Below are positions 1 to 7,371 of a stretch of DNA of 49,664 bases, in pieces (the stretch's first letter is position 1; every line of letters begins with the position of its first letter). This stretch comes from Bacteroidetes bacterium UBA1947 (GTDB taxonomy: Bacteria > Bacteroidota > Bacteroidia > Chitinophagales > Chitinophagaceae). A model generated the notes under the pieces. The model did not search any database. It was not told the DNA's origin and saw only the letters and a list, made by a program, of their open reading frames with translations. The position numbers were made by a program, and so were the translations under genes. The stretch lies in the NCBI GenBank assembly GCA_002336915.1, contig DDET01000019.1, positions 1 through 49,664 of the forward strand. Reading direction: 5' to 3'.

Positions 1-182
1 ATGGCACACGCACAGGTGACAGCTACATAAGCCTAACCGACGCTACAGGCAAACTGATACAGAAAGTGAAACTTACAAGCGGCAGCACAGAGATAGACAT
101 GAGCAGCATGGCATCAGGATTGTACCTTATTAAGTATAACGATGATGCAAGGTCTGAAACTATTAAAGTGACCAAACAATAA
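1..182 (+). CDS. C-terminal end of a T9SS-sorted secreted protein (5' end outside window)
   Basis: Only the last 59 codons are present, read from base 3 to the TAA at 180-182. The peptide has the pattern of a type A T9SS C-terminal sorting domain: SYISLTDATGKLIQKVKL, then MASGLYLIKYNDDARSETI and a basic end, VTKQ. It is very close to the C-terminus of the 544-2907 protein (same LTDxTGKLIQKVK and YNDDARSETIKVTKQ segments), so the two are tandem relatives whose sorting domains are recently duplicated or homogenised. The domain normally directs export through the outer-membrane T9SS translocon and is removed at the surface. The function of the missing body cannot be known from this window. Confidence 0.85.
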   Translation, partial: GTRTGDSYISLTDATGKLIQKVKLTSGSTEIDMSSMASGLYLIKYNDDARSETIKVTKQ

Positions 183-208
183 TCAAATTCTTATTTCTAT
201 AAAAAAAG

Positions 209-239
209 CCCCCGCCAAATGGCGGGGGATTTTTTTTTT
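209..239 (+). terminator. Rho-independent terminator
   Basis: An 8-bp perfect stem, CCCCCGCC (209-216) with GGCGGGGG (221-228) around an AAAT loop, is followed by A and ten T. It lies 26 bases after the stop of the partial T9SS gene. Confidence 0.9.
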
Positions 240-543
240 GTTAAGCCAGAAGCTAAGCAGCTATATCAGGAGATATCAACCTGCTGTTAATTTCCCTAAG
301 GGCAATAAGTATAAGGGCAAATATTTAACTCATTGAAAAATACCCGGAAACTAAACGGGCAAATGCTGTAAGAAGGGCTTTCATAAAGCGTTTGCAAGCA
401 TCACAGGCGTAATAAAAAAGCTGTATACCTCTGATCAATATAAATTTTATAAATAAATATATAATTTGCAGGATTAAGTGTTAATTAATATTGCGTAAAT
501 TAGTGATGTACTTTTTACTAATTATGAAAAAACTTACTCTATT
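240..543. other. Intergenic leader of the 787-aa T9SS protein gene
   Basis: About 300 bases of AT-rich sequence without a supported gene beyond the minicistron noted at 524-547. It contains a weak promoter candidate at 465-493. No tRNA, hairpin or repeat of note was seen in the first 200 bases. Confidence 0.5.
465..493 (+). promoter_or_regulatory. Candidate Bacteroidota promoter
   Basis: TTTG at 465-468 and TAATATTG at 486-493 are separated by 17 bases. This matches the Bacteroidota -33 TTTG / -7 TAnnTTTG pattern with one mismatch in the -7 box. It would start a transcript about 45 bases before the 544 start codon. Confidence 0.35.
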
Positions 544-547
544 ATGA
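524..547 (+). other. Seven-codon minicistron overlapping the next start codon
   Basis: ATG at 524 opens MKKLTLL, and its TGA (545-547) overlaps the ATG of the 787-aa protein (544-546) as ATGA. MKKLTLL looks like the start of many Bacteroidota signal peptides. It may be a coupled leader peptide, a remnant of an older start lost by frameshift, or chance. Confidence 0.25.
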
Positions 548-2907
548 ATCAAAAATACATTGTTCATCGTTACGCCCATATTCTTGGTATTACTGTTTTC
601 TTTTTGATATTATCGGGCAACAAGCTATGGGCCCTCCCTGCGGCACAATACAGCTTTACGGCACTTAATGCACCATATACCAGTATTACCGGTAGCCAGG
701 CAAGCATATATTGCGATGACTGTGCAGTAACCAGTATTCCACTGGGGTTCACATTTAACTTTGTTGGCACTAATTATACATCCATCTCGCTATGCTCTAA
801 CGGCTTTGCATATTTTAGCGCTGCTTACCAAAGTACTTTGACAAATAGTTTAAGCAACGCACAGAACATAGGGCCGATGTTAATGCCCCTTTGGGACGAC
901 CTGAACGGGAACTGCGGCCCTAACTACTATACTACTACCGGAGTAGCCCCCAACCGCGTTTTCATATATGAAATGCAGAACCTGCAGTGGAATTATTACT
1001 CCGGGTGCAACGTAATGTCTTTTGAAGTGAAACTATATGAAACATCAAATACGATAGAATTTTGTTACAGCCAAGGTGTTAACCCACCGGCGAATTCGCT
1101 CGGTGCTACTATAGGTATATTTGGTGGCGGTACAGATTATCAAACGCTTCCCAGTTCGGCAGCTAACCCTGTGCCATCAACTTCTACTTTTACCTCAAGC
1201 ATATCAACAAGGCCCGCAACAGGCCAGATATACCGTTGGGCGCCGCAGTCTTTAACCACCTCTTTCGCCGTTGCAAGCTTCTGCGGAGGCGGCACCCTGA
1301 ACGTTGACTATAGCTCACAAGGAATTGTATTCAACGCAGGTAATTCATTTAATGTTGAGCTGAGTGATCCTTTGGGTTCATTTGCCACGCCAACTGTGAT
1401 AGGAACACTAGCCAGCACCGCTACAAGCGGAACAATACCCAGCACCTTCCCGGTAAACCAGGCTGCAGGTACAGCTTACCGCATCAGGGTAGTATCTACC
1501 AACACGGCATATACCGGTACGGACAATGGTACCGACCTGACCATAAATCCGCAGGTGACACCCGACGTGACCATCACTGCAAGCCCCGATAGCGCGATCT
1601 GCGTCAACACACTGGTAACATTTACTGCTACGCCTAACGGCGGCGGTCCGTCGCCCAGTTATCAATGGTATCTAAACAATTCCCCGGTGGGCACGAATAG
1701 CCCTACCTACAGTAACAACACGCTTTCAGACCTTGATGCAGTGAAGGTGGTAATGACCAGTAACGCTCCCTGCGCGACACCTGCGACGGCAACAAGCAAC
1801 ATTATTACAATGAGTGTTGCAAACCCATCGACCCCAAGCATATTTGTGTATGCCGATCCTGGCGATACAATATGCCCGGGCACTGCAGTTACATTCCACA
1901 CCCTGGTGAGCAATGGCGGTAATAATCCTATTTACCAATGGACAAAGAATGGCAACCCCGTGGGCACTAATAGTCCCAGCTATATGGACTTGGTGTTAAT
2001 AGACGGCGATATCGTTCAATGTACATTAACCAGTAACCAAACATGCGTATCGCCTGTTACTGTGACCAGTAACCAAATGATAACCAAGCTGAGCAACAGT
2101 GGCTTCCTGGCAGGTAACACAAGCTATCCTACAACCAGACAAATACTGATGGCCGGCTACAAATACCAGGTAAGTGACGCTGAATGTAACCTGCTGGCAA
2201 CAATAGACCCTGTGGGAGCAAACCCGATAAACGGTGTGACATATGCTACGGTTGCCCTCACTTACTCAGTGAACACTTACAACGGGCAGCCTTACGTGAA
2301 GCGCCATTACGATATCTACCCGGACGTGAACGAAGAGACCTCTACAGCAATCCTTACATTGTATGCATACCAATCTGAATTCAGTTCGTACAACGCTGTT
2401 GCCGGCCCATGGGGTTTCCCATTACTGCCGACAGATAGCGCGGACGTTGCCGGCATATCGAATGTGCGGATAACACAGTTCCACGGCATAGGTAATGTAC
2501 CTACTAACTATCCCGGACCGGTGCAGATCTTCTCTCCTACATCAGTAGTATGGGATACTACCTACCACTGGTGGAAAATGACATTCCCGGTTACAGGATT
2601 CAGCGGTTTCTACATTCACACTGTAAATGCCGACAACCCGCTGAGCGTAGTAAATACTACAACTAATAGTGCTGCATTAAGCGCTTACCCTAACCCGGCT
2701 GAAAATGCGATCACTGTGACTGTAAGTGGCGCACGCAATGGTGATGGCTACCTAAGCCTCACAGATGTAACAGGCAAACTGATACAGAAAGTAAAAGTTA
2801 CCGACAACAATACTAATATAGACCTGACTGCCTTAGCTCCAGGTCTATACATCATCAAGTATAACGACGATGCGAGGTCCGAGACTATAAAGGTGACTAA
2901 ACAATAA
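544..2907 (+). CDS. Secreted multidomain protein with Ig/PKD-like repeats and T9SS sorting domain
   Basis: The 787-aa protein starts with a signal peptide (hydrophobic ILGITVFFLIL, likely cut after KLWA). Residues about 30-215 form a beta-rich domain of the kind common in Bacteroidota adhesin-like proteins, with SIPLGFTFNFVGTNYTS, MPLWDDLNG and SFEVKLYETSNTIEFCY blocks. Two Ig/PKD-like repeats follow (about 340-430 and 435-520), each with a cysteine pair, a YQW core and a GTNSP(S/T)Y motif. A third beta domain precedes a type A T9SS C-terminal sorting domain (SAYPNPAENAITV ... LAPGLYIIKYNDDARSETIKV) over the last 75 residues or so. No catalytic motif is visible, so an adhesive or structural surface role is an inference. 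The start gives a good signal peptide and is preceded by the overlapping minicistron at 524. A bidirectional terminator follows. Confidence 0.9.
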   Translation: MNQKYIVHRYAHILGITVFFLILSGNKLWALPAAQYSFTALNAPYTSITGSQASIYCDDCAVTSIPLGFTFNFVGTNYTSISLCSNGFAYFSAAYQSTLTNSLSNAQNIGPMLMPLWDDLNGNCGPNYYTTTGVAPNRVFIYEMQNLQWNYYSGCNVMSFEVKLYETSNTIEFCYSQGVNPPANSLGATIGIFGGGTDYQTLPSSAANPVPSTSTFTSSISTRPATGQIYRWAPQSLTTSFAVASFCGGGTLNVDYSSQGIVFNAGNSFNVELSDPLGSFATPTVIGTLASTATSGTIPSTFPVNQAAGTAYRIRVVSTNTAYTGTDNGTDLTINPQVTPDVTITASPDSAICVNTLVTFTATPNGGGPSPSYQWYLNNSPVGTNSPTYSNNTLSDLDAVKVVMTSNAPCATPATATSNIITMSVANPSTPSIFVYADPGDTICPGTAVTFHTLVSNGGNNPIYQWTKNGNPVGTNSPSYMDLVLIDGDIVQCTLTSNQTCVSPVTVTSNQMITKLSNSGFLAGNTSYPTTRQILMAGYKYQVSDAECNLLATIDPVGANPINGVTYATVALTYSVNTYNGQPYVKRHYDIYPDVNEETSTAILTLYAYQSEFSSYNAVAGPWGFPLLPTDSADVAGISNVRITQFHGIGNVPTNYPGPVQIFSPTSVVWDTTYHWWKMTFPVTGFSGFYIHTVNADNPLSVVNTTTNSAALSAYPNPAENAITVTVSGARNGDGYLSLTDVTGKLIQKVKVTDNNTNIDLTALAPGLYIIKYNDDARSETIKVTKQ

Positions 2908-2928
2908 TCAACACATCCTTCAATAAAA

Positions 2929-2961
2929 AGAACAGCCCCCGAAATCGGGGGCTGTTCTTTT
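2929..2961. terminator. Bidirectional terminator between convergent genes
   Basis: The stem AGAACAGCCCCCG / CGGGGGCTGTTCT has an AAAT loop, with an A-run before it and a T-run after it. It serves the T9SS gene on the plus strand and mqnC on the minus strand. Confidence 0.92.
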
Positions 2962-2991
2962 TACATATCGTTCTTAGCTGAGCGGCGATGA

Positions 2992-4116
2992 TCAATAGGT
3001 TATTACCTGCTCTTCTATTTGCTCAGGCATTTTCCTGAATTCATATTGCTGGTTGCGCAGCTGCGGCTCAAAGCCCGCATCGCGTATGGCTTGCTGTATG
3101 CCACTTGCCGTAAAGCGGTGGGGTGCCCCGGCAGCGCTAACCACGTTTTCCTCGATCATGATAGAACCGAAATCGTTAGCGCCAGCATGCAGGCATACCT
3201 GTGCTACCTGCTTGCCAACCGTGAGCCATGAGGCTTGTATGTTCTTTATATTCGGCAGCATAATACGGCTAAGGGCTATCATTCGTATATATTCATCGGC
3301 GGTAGTAAGATTTTTTGTTCCGCGAATGCGGCGCAATAAGGTATCTACATCCTGGAATGTCCAGGGGATGAAAGCGATAAATCCTTTAGCCCCCTCGGGC
3401 TTCATAGCCTGCACTTCTCTTAACCTTACCAGGTGCTCAAAACGCTCTTCTATCGTTTCCACATGCCCAAACATCATTGTTGCGGTTGTGGTCAAGCCGA
3501 TCTTATGTGCTTCATGCATTATGTCCAGCCACTCCTGCGCGCCACATTTACCTTTCGATATCAGCCTGCGTACACGATCGTTCAATATCTCAGCCCCGGG
3601 ACCGGGCATGCTATCCATGCCGGCTGCCACAAGTGCCACAAGCGCATCGTGATGAGAAACACCGGACACCTTGCAAATATGTGCTACCTCAGGCGGACCA
3701 AGTGTATGTAGTTTTAAATTGGGGAAAAGCTGTTTTAATTCTCTAAACAAAGCGGTGTAATAGTCGAGCCCCAGTTCCGGGTTGTGGCCACCTTGCAATA
3801 ATAATTGCTCGCCACCGTAACGAAAGGTTTCTTCTATTTTTTGCTTGTATGTCTCTATATCTGTTACGTAAGATTCAGGATGACCGGGAATACGGTAAAA
3901 GTTGCAGAACTTACAGTTGGCAACACAAACATTGGTAGTGTTCATATTGCGATCGATGATCCATGTTACTTTGCCATGCGGAACTTGCTTTTTCCGCAAT
4001 TCGTTGGCAATGTACATTAGCTCTGTAAGCGGCGCATGCTCAAAAAGGAATACCCCTTCCTCGATGCTCAAAAATTCAAAGCGCATTGCGCGGCCATATA
4101 TCTCCTGTAGTTCCAT
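2992..4116 (-). CDS. mqnC: Cyclic dehypoxanthinyl futalosine synthase (menaquinone biosynthesis)
   Basis: This 374-aa radical SAM enzyme carries the cluster motif CxxxCxxC at Cys64, Cys68 and Cys71 (NVCVANCKFCNF). MqnC signature blocks follow: LLLQGGHNPELGLDYY, MPGPGAEIL, TTATMMFGHVET, FIPWTFQ, QASWLTVG and GANDFGSIMIEENVVSAAG. Length is typical for MqnC. The enzyme cyclises dehypoxanthinyl futalosine in the futalosine route to menaquinone, the quinone of most Bacteroidota. MqnE is a related radical SAM enzyme, but its blocks differ. The gene stands alone here: a -7 element lies 21 bases upstream of the ATG, and the downstream terminator is shared with the convergent gene. No other mqn gene is in the window. 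Confidence 0.95.
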   Translation of the reverse strand: MELQEIYGRAMRFEFLSIEEGVFLFEHAPLTELMYIANELRKKQVPHGKVTWIIDRNMNTTNVCVANCKFCNFYRIPGHPESYVTDIETYKQKIEETFRYGGEQLLLQGGHNPELGLDYYTALFRELKQLFPNLKLHTLGPPEVAHICKVSGVSHHDALVALVAAGMDSMPGPGAEILNDRVRRLISKGKCGAQEWLDIMHEAHKIGLTTTATMMFGHVETIEERFEHLVRLREVQAMKPEGAKGFIAFIPWTFQDVDTLLRRIRGTKNLTTADEYIRMIALSRIMLPNIKNIQASWLTVGKQVAQVCLHAGANDFGSIMIEENVVSAAGAPHRFTASGIQQAIRDAGFEPQLRNQQYEFRKMPEQIEEQVITY

Positions 4117-4136
4117 TTTCCCTGTATAATCTGCTG

Positions 4137-4144
4137 CAAAATTA
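4137..4144 (-). promoter_or_regulatory. -7 promoter element of mqnC
   Basis: On the minus strand this reads TAATTTTG, an exact match to the Bacteroidota -7 consensus TAnnTTTG, 21 bases before the mqnC ATG. No clear -33 TTG was seen at the usual distance. Confidence 0.5.
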
Positions 4145-4212
4145 GGGTATTTGAGGCTGAATGGTAAATTTCGGGGGCTTATTAAAATTCTATGGCCGCA
4201 TAGGACAGGGAC

Positions 4213-5265
4213 CTAAACCAGGTGTAAATGCCAGCAACTATAATGGTTAACATAGTTATTTATCAACACGATATGGTCCAGCCTTTCCGGGGCCGCAGCG
4301 GTAAACAGGAAGGACGGGAATGAGCCGGTGGCCGCCAAACGGGAGAGCAGTGCTACCGCAAATGCGCTCGATGTGGCATATTCACCGCTTAAGTGCTTGA
4401 AAACTGCGATGTGCCTATCCTTGAATACATCTCGCTGAAGTTTATGGTAAAAAGACTCGTATTTACCGTCTCCATTGATGCCGAGCATGACCAGGCTGAT
4501 ATCTGAAGGTTTCAATTGCTCCTGCGCAAGGAAGTCATTCACATTGCCAAGTGCCTGCGCTGTATCTTTTGTTACAAAAAGAGAAAGCCCACGGATACAT
4601 AAAGTTCCTGGTTTTGCATCTTTACCAAGCAGCAGGAAACTTGCACCCTCACCGGCAATACTGCCGGGGCGCGCATGATGCAATATACTCTCCGGGCCGC
4701 GTGGCCCGGCGCTATAAACTCCTGCACGCTTCAGTACGGCGAGACTTGTACCTGTCAGCTCATCAAGGCCCCCCGTCAATATATTTTCTCCCGGGTGTTC
4801 ATCGAGATACAGGGACGCATTGATCACTGCATTTTCGAATGAATGGCCCCTTTGTACAAAGGTGAGATTATGGCCATGGCAGCCGGACAATAAGGCTATC
4901 TGCCCACCAACGGTATTATGTGTAGACTGTATGAACGATGTGGGCGTAAGCATCTGCTCATTCTGCGACACCATTTTTGACAGGAACTGTTCGGTATCAT
5001 TCAAACAGCCCATGCCTGTACCAACTGAAATGGCAGACGGCTTCTCAACCCCCGCCTGCTGCAGGCAGATCCTGGATGCCGCTACACCCATACGTACGGC
5101 CTTGCTCATCCGGCGCAACTGCATAGGTGGTATGTATGCTGTATAATCAAGCTCATCGCACATAAGCCTGTCTGTGTCATAGGCAGGCGCCGCACTTAGA
5201 AAATTCTCTTTGCTGTTATCACCCGCTGCACTTACGATACCCGTGCTGTGTATGTACAATTCCAT
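4213..5265 (-). CDS. Chain-length-factor-like ketosynthase homologue (aryl-polyene/flexirubin type)
   Basis: This 350-aa protein has the thiolase/ketosynthase fold: an N-terminal YIHSTGIVSAAGDNS block, AISVGTGMGCLNDTEQFL, and a C-terminal LMLGINGDG segment. The nucleophilic cysteine of true ketosynthases is replaced. The active-site loop reads LTFVQRGHSFENA with Gln138 at the cysteine position, the substitution known from chain length factors of type II polyketide synthases. It therefore probably pairs with the active ketosynthase encoded just upstream and sets chain length rather than condensing. I chose ATG at 5265 because it begins MELYIHSTG, one base after the upstream stop codon (TGATATG). 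An in-frame extension to 5331 would overlap the upstream gene. It is the last gene of the operon. Confidence 0.85.
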   Translation of the reverse strand: MELYIHSTGIVSAAGDNSKENFLSAAPAYDTDRLMCDELDYTAYIPPMQLRRMSKAVRMGVAASRICLQQAGVEKPSAISVGTGMGCLNDTEQFLSKMVSQNEQMLTPTSFIQSTHNTVGGQIALLSGCHGHNLTFVQRGHSFENAVINASLYLDEHPGENILTGGLDELTGTSLAVLKRAGVYSAGPRGPESILHHARPGSIAGEGASFLLLGKDAKPGTLCIRGLSLFVTKDTAQALGNVNDFLAQEQLKPSDISLVMLGINGDGKYESFYHKLQRDVFKDRHIAVFKHLSGEYATSSAFAVALLSRLAATGSFPSFLFTAAAPERLDHIVLINNYVNHYSCWHLHLV

Positions 5266-5266
5266 A

Positions 5267-6463
5267 TCAGCTTTTTGAAAGAATGAGTGATGAGCAATTA
5301 CCGCCAAAGCCAAATGAATTGGACAGCACATGTTTTATATCGCAGCCCCGTTGCAATTCCGTTACCGGTTTCCATGCAATTTCTTCCATTTGTGTTTGCC
5401 AGCGGATATTGGGGAAAACAATTCCATCGCGTATAGCCAAAGTACCGAACACTGCTTCAATACCGCCGGATGCGCCGAGCGTATGGCCGGTATAGGCTTT
5501 GGTAGAGGAAGCCATCGGCACATGCTCGCCAAATATCGCAGCTATAGCAAGTCCTTCGGAACTATCATTATTTGCGGTACCCGTGCCATGCAGGTTTATA
5601 TAGTCGATATCGGACGGCTGCAAACCTGCTTTTTGCAATGCCTGCTGCATAGCCATTTTATTTCCTGTGCCCTGCGGCGACGAGGCTGTTTGATGAAAGG
5701 CATCGTTCGTATTAGCATAGCCGCTTACAATGCAAATTGCTTTCGCTCCACATTGCTGCATAGCTTTTTCATTCATCAATACAAGATAGCCGGCACCCTC
5801 GCCCAGGTTGAGTCCCCGGCGGTTTTGATCAAAAGGATGGCAAGGTTCCTTGTCCAGTATCATGAGGGTATGAAAACCGTTCAATGTAAATTTTGAAAGG
5901 CAGTCGGCGCCGCCGGCAATAGCGATATCCAGCATATCGTTGCCTATCATCTGGGCAGCCATCATGATGCTGTTGGCCGATGAAGAACATGCGGTACTTA
6001 TGGTAGTCACAAAATCGTATATGCCAAGATGATCTGAGACCAATTCAGTAACTGCGCCACATTCATGACTTGTAACATTTGCGAGGTTGCCTGTGGCATT
6101 ATTTTGTACAAAGCCTGCATAGAAATCTTCAGTGAGGTCCATGCCGCCTACCGAGTTGGCAGAGAAAAAACCTGTACGCAAACCTTCTGTCTTCCCGGCA
6201 TAAGGCTGCCATGCTTCCTTGGATGCGATAGCGCTGAGTAAAGCCGTACGTGGCCAGGCTGCATCCGTTCCTGACATAGCTGCCAGTTCCGCGTTCGAAG
6301 CGTCCACTTCGCCTACAGGCAGTTCATTGCGCCAATGTGTCTGCAAATGTTTTGCCTTGCCGATACCACTCCGGCCGGCAATAAGTGCATCCATGCACTC
6401 AGCGGTGTTATTTCCAATGGCCGTGACCAGCCCGGTATTTACTACATAGGCCCTGGGGTTCAT
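5267..6463 (-). CDS. Beta-ketoacyl-ACP synthase (active ketosynthase)
   Basis: The 398-aa enzyme keeps the complete Cys-His-His triad of KAS I/II ketosynthases: Cys159 in STACSSSANS, His292 in LHGTGTANND and His327 in KAYTGHTLGASGG. It also has GLNLGEGAGYLVL. It should condense acyl chains with malonyl-ACP. The context (chain-length-factor-like partner, ketosynthase-like protein, halogenase-like flavoprotein, methyltransferase) points to an aryl-polyene or flexirubin-like pigment rather than housekeeping fatty-acid synthesis. Its ATG overlaps the stop of the preceding small gene as ATGA, and its stop lies one base from the next start, so translation is probably coupled. Confidence 0.93.
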   Translation of the reverse strand: MNPRAYVVNTGLVTAIGNNTAECMDALIAGRSGIGKAKHLQTHWRNELPVGEVDASNAELAAMSGTDAAWPRTALLSAIASKEAWQPYAGKTEGLRTGFFSANSVGGMDLTEDFYAGFVQNNATGNLANVTSHECGAVTELVSDHLGIYDFVTTISTACSSSANSIMMAAQMIGNDMLDIAIAGGADCLSKFTLNGFHTLMILDKEPCHPFDQNRRGLNLGEGAGYLVLMNEKAMQQCGAKAICIVSGYANTNDAFHQTASSPQGTGNKMAMQQALQKAGLQPSDIDYINLHGTGTANNDSSEGLAIAAIFGEHVPMASSTKAYTGHTLGASGGIEAVFGTLAIRDGIVFPNIRWQTQMEEIAWKPVTELQRGCDIKHVLSNSFGFGGNCSSLILSKS

Positions 6464-6711
6464 TGTACTGTTTTATGCATTGAAGGGGTTCCTATAGCAG
6501 TGCGCGGTACAGCATTATTGTAGATATCACTATTACATACAATCCCCTGCCTATGCCGGAAATTACTAGTGCGTGCTGTTAATTCTACGCCCGAAGGGGC
6601 CTGACAGGTTCTCATATTTATAGTTTCTGCACCAAATATACGCAGATCACCATTTAGTTTTTGCCTCACTATGCGCAGATCCCAGGGTTTTATCAATCGC
6701 AGCTTTGTCAT
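6460..6711 (-). CDS. Small unrecognised protein inside the ketosynthase operon
   Basis: I do not recognise this 83-aa reading frame. It starts 16 bases after the upstream stop, has a purine-rich AAAGAGG before its ATG, and ends with a TGA that overlaps the ketosynthase ATG (ATGA). That geometry argues for a translated gene. The sequence (starting MTKLRLIKPWDLRIV, with two cysteines and several Arg/Asn) shows no signal peptide, no membrane helix and no DSL phosphopantetheine motif, so it is not the missing acyl carrier protein. The other two minus-strand frames are closed by stops. It could instead be untranslated spacer. Confidence 0.5.
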   Translation of the reverse strand: MTKLRLIKPWDLRIVRQKLNGDLRIFGAETINMRTCQAPSGVELTARTSNFRHRQGIVCNSDIYNNAVPRTAIGTPSMHKTVQ

Positions 6712-6727
6712 TGCCTCTTTCGGTCTT

Positions 6728-7348
6728 TTACGTGTTATATAATTGTTGCATTGCTTCAGGTGAAAAATTGGATGCCGTATTTCCCCTGGTTACCCAAAAC
6801 AGGCATACATCATGCTTATCGCCGCTTGTATCAATGCGGCCACAGAGGCAGGCATCCATACCGCGGTTTTCCAGCAGGTCATTTACCCAAAAATATAGTT
6901 CGTTACTGTCAAAAGCTTCATTCACCATGCAGGCCTGCTCACCCTTGAAACCATGCCGTATGCATATCTCGCCCAACATTATATTGGGCAAGGTGTAGAC
7001 AAACAAGGAGGGGCTGGGTATTGTTGTTACTGTTTCATTATACTTTTTATCTACCTCAATGCAACCATGCGATGTGGTAAGCACTACCGCTACCTTATTC
7101 CTGTCCACCCCATCATATACAAAACCAGCGGTTGAAGAAAGTAAAGCTTCAGCGCCGATCCATGCCCATTTGCACAAGATATCCATCTTGAAAAATTTGG
7201 GATAGCTGTATTGTAATTGCCGGTAAACAGCTTCGGGGCCGGCACCAGGGGTCGGGGTGCTTCCCGGCAATAATGGTGTATTGTTCTTTACCATTACATC
7301 CTTTCGCATCCGCAACCAAGCGCTAATAGTTAAACTCACCTGCTCCAA
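6728..7348 (-). CDS. Short ketosynthase-like protein (Ketoacyl-synt_2 type) of an aryl-polyene-like operon
   Basis: About 200 aa. The segment SPSLFVYTLPNIMLGEICIR, preceded by VAVVLTTSHGCIEVD and followed by HGFKGEQACMVNEAFD, matches the short beta-ketoacyl-synthase N-terminal-like proteins (PF13723 type) that recur in aryl-polyene and flexirubin clusters. The protein is half the length of a ketosynthase and lacks the HGTGT and GHTxGASG blocks, so it is unlikely to condense alone. The start is uncertain. The longest frame opens with TTG at 7348; GTG at 7339 and ATG at 7309 are alternatives. It lies 23 bases after the halogenase-like gene. Confidence 0.8.
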   Translation of the reverse strand: MEQVSLTISAWLRMRKDVMVKNNTPLLPGSTPTPGAGPEAVYRQLQYSYPKFFKMDILCKWAWIGAEALLSSTAGFVYDGVDRNKVAVVLTTSHGCIEVDKKYNETVTTIPSPSLFVYTLPNIMLGEICIRHGFKGEQACMVNEAFDSNELYFWVNDLLENRGMDACLCGRIDTSGDKHDVCLFWVTRGNTASNFSPEAMQQLYNT

Positions 7349-7371
7349 ATAATAGGTATCAAATTGTATGC

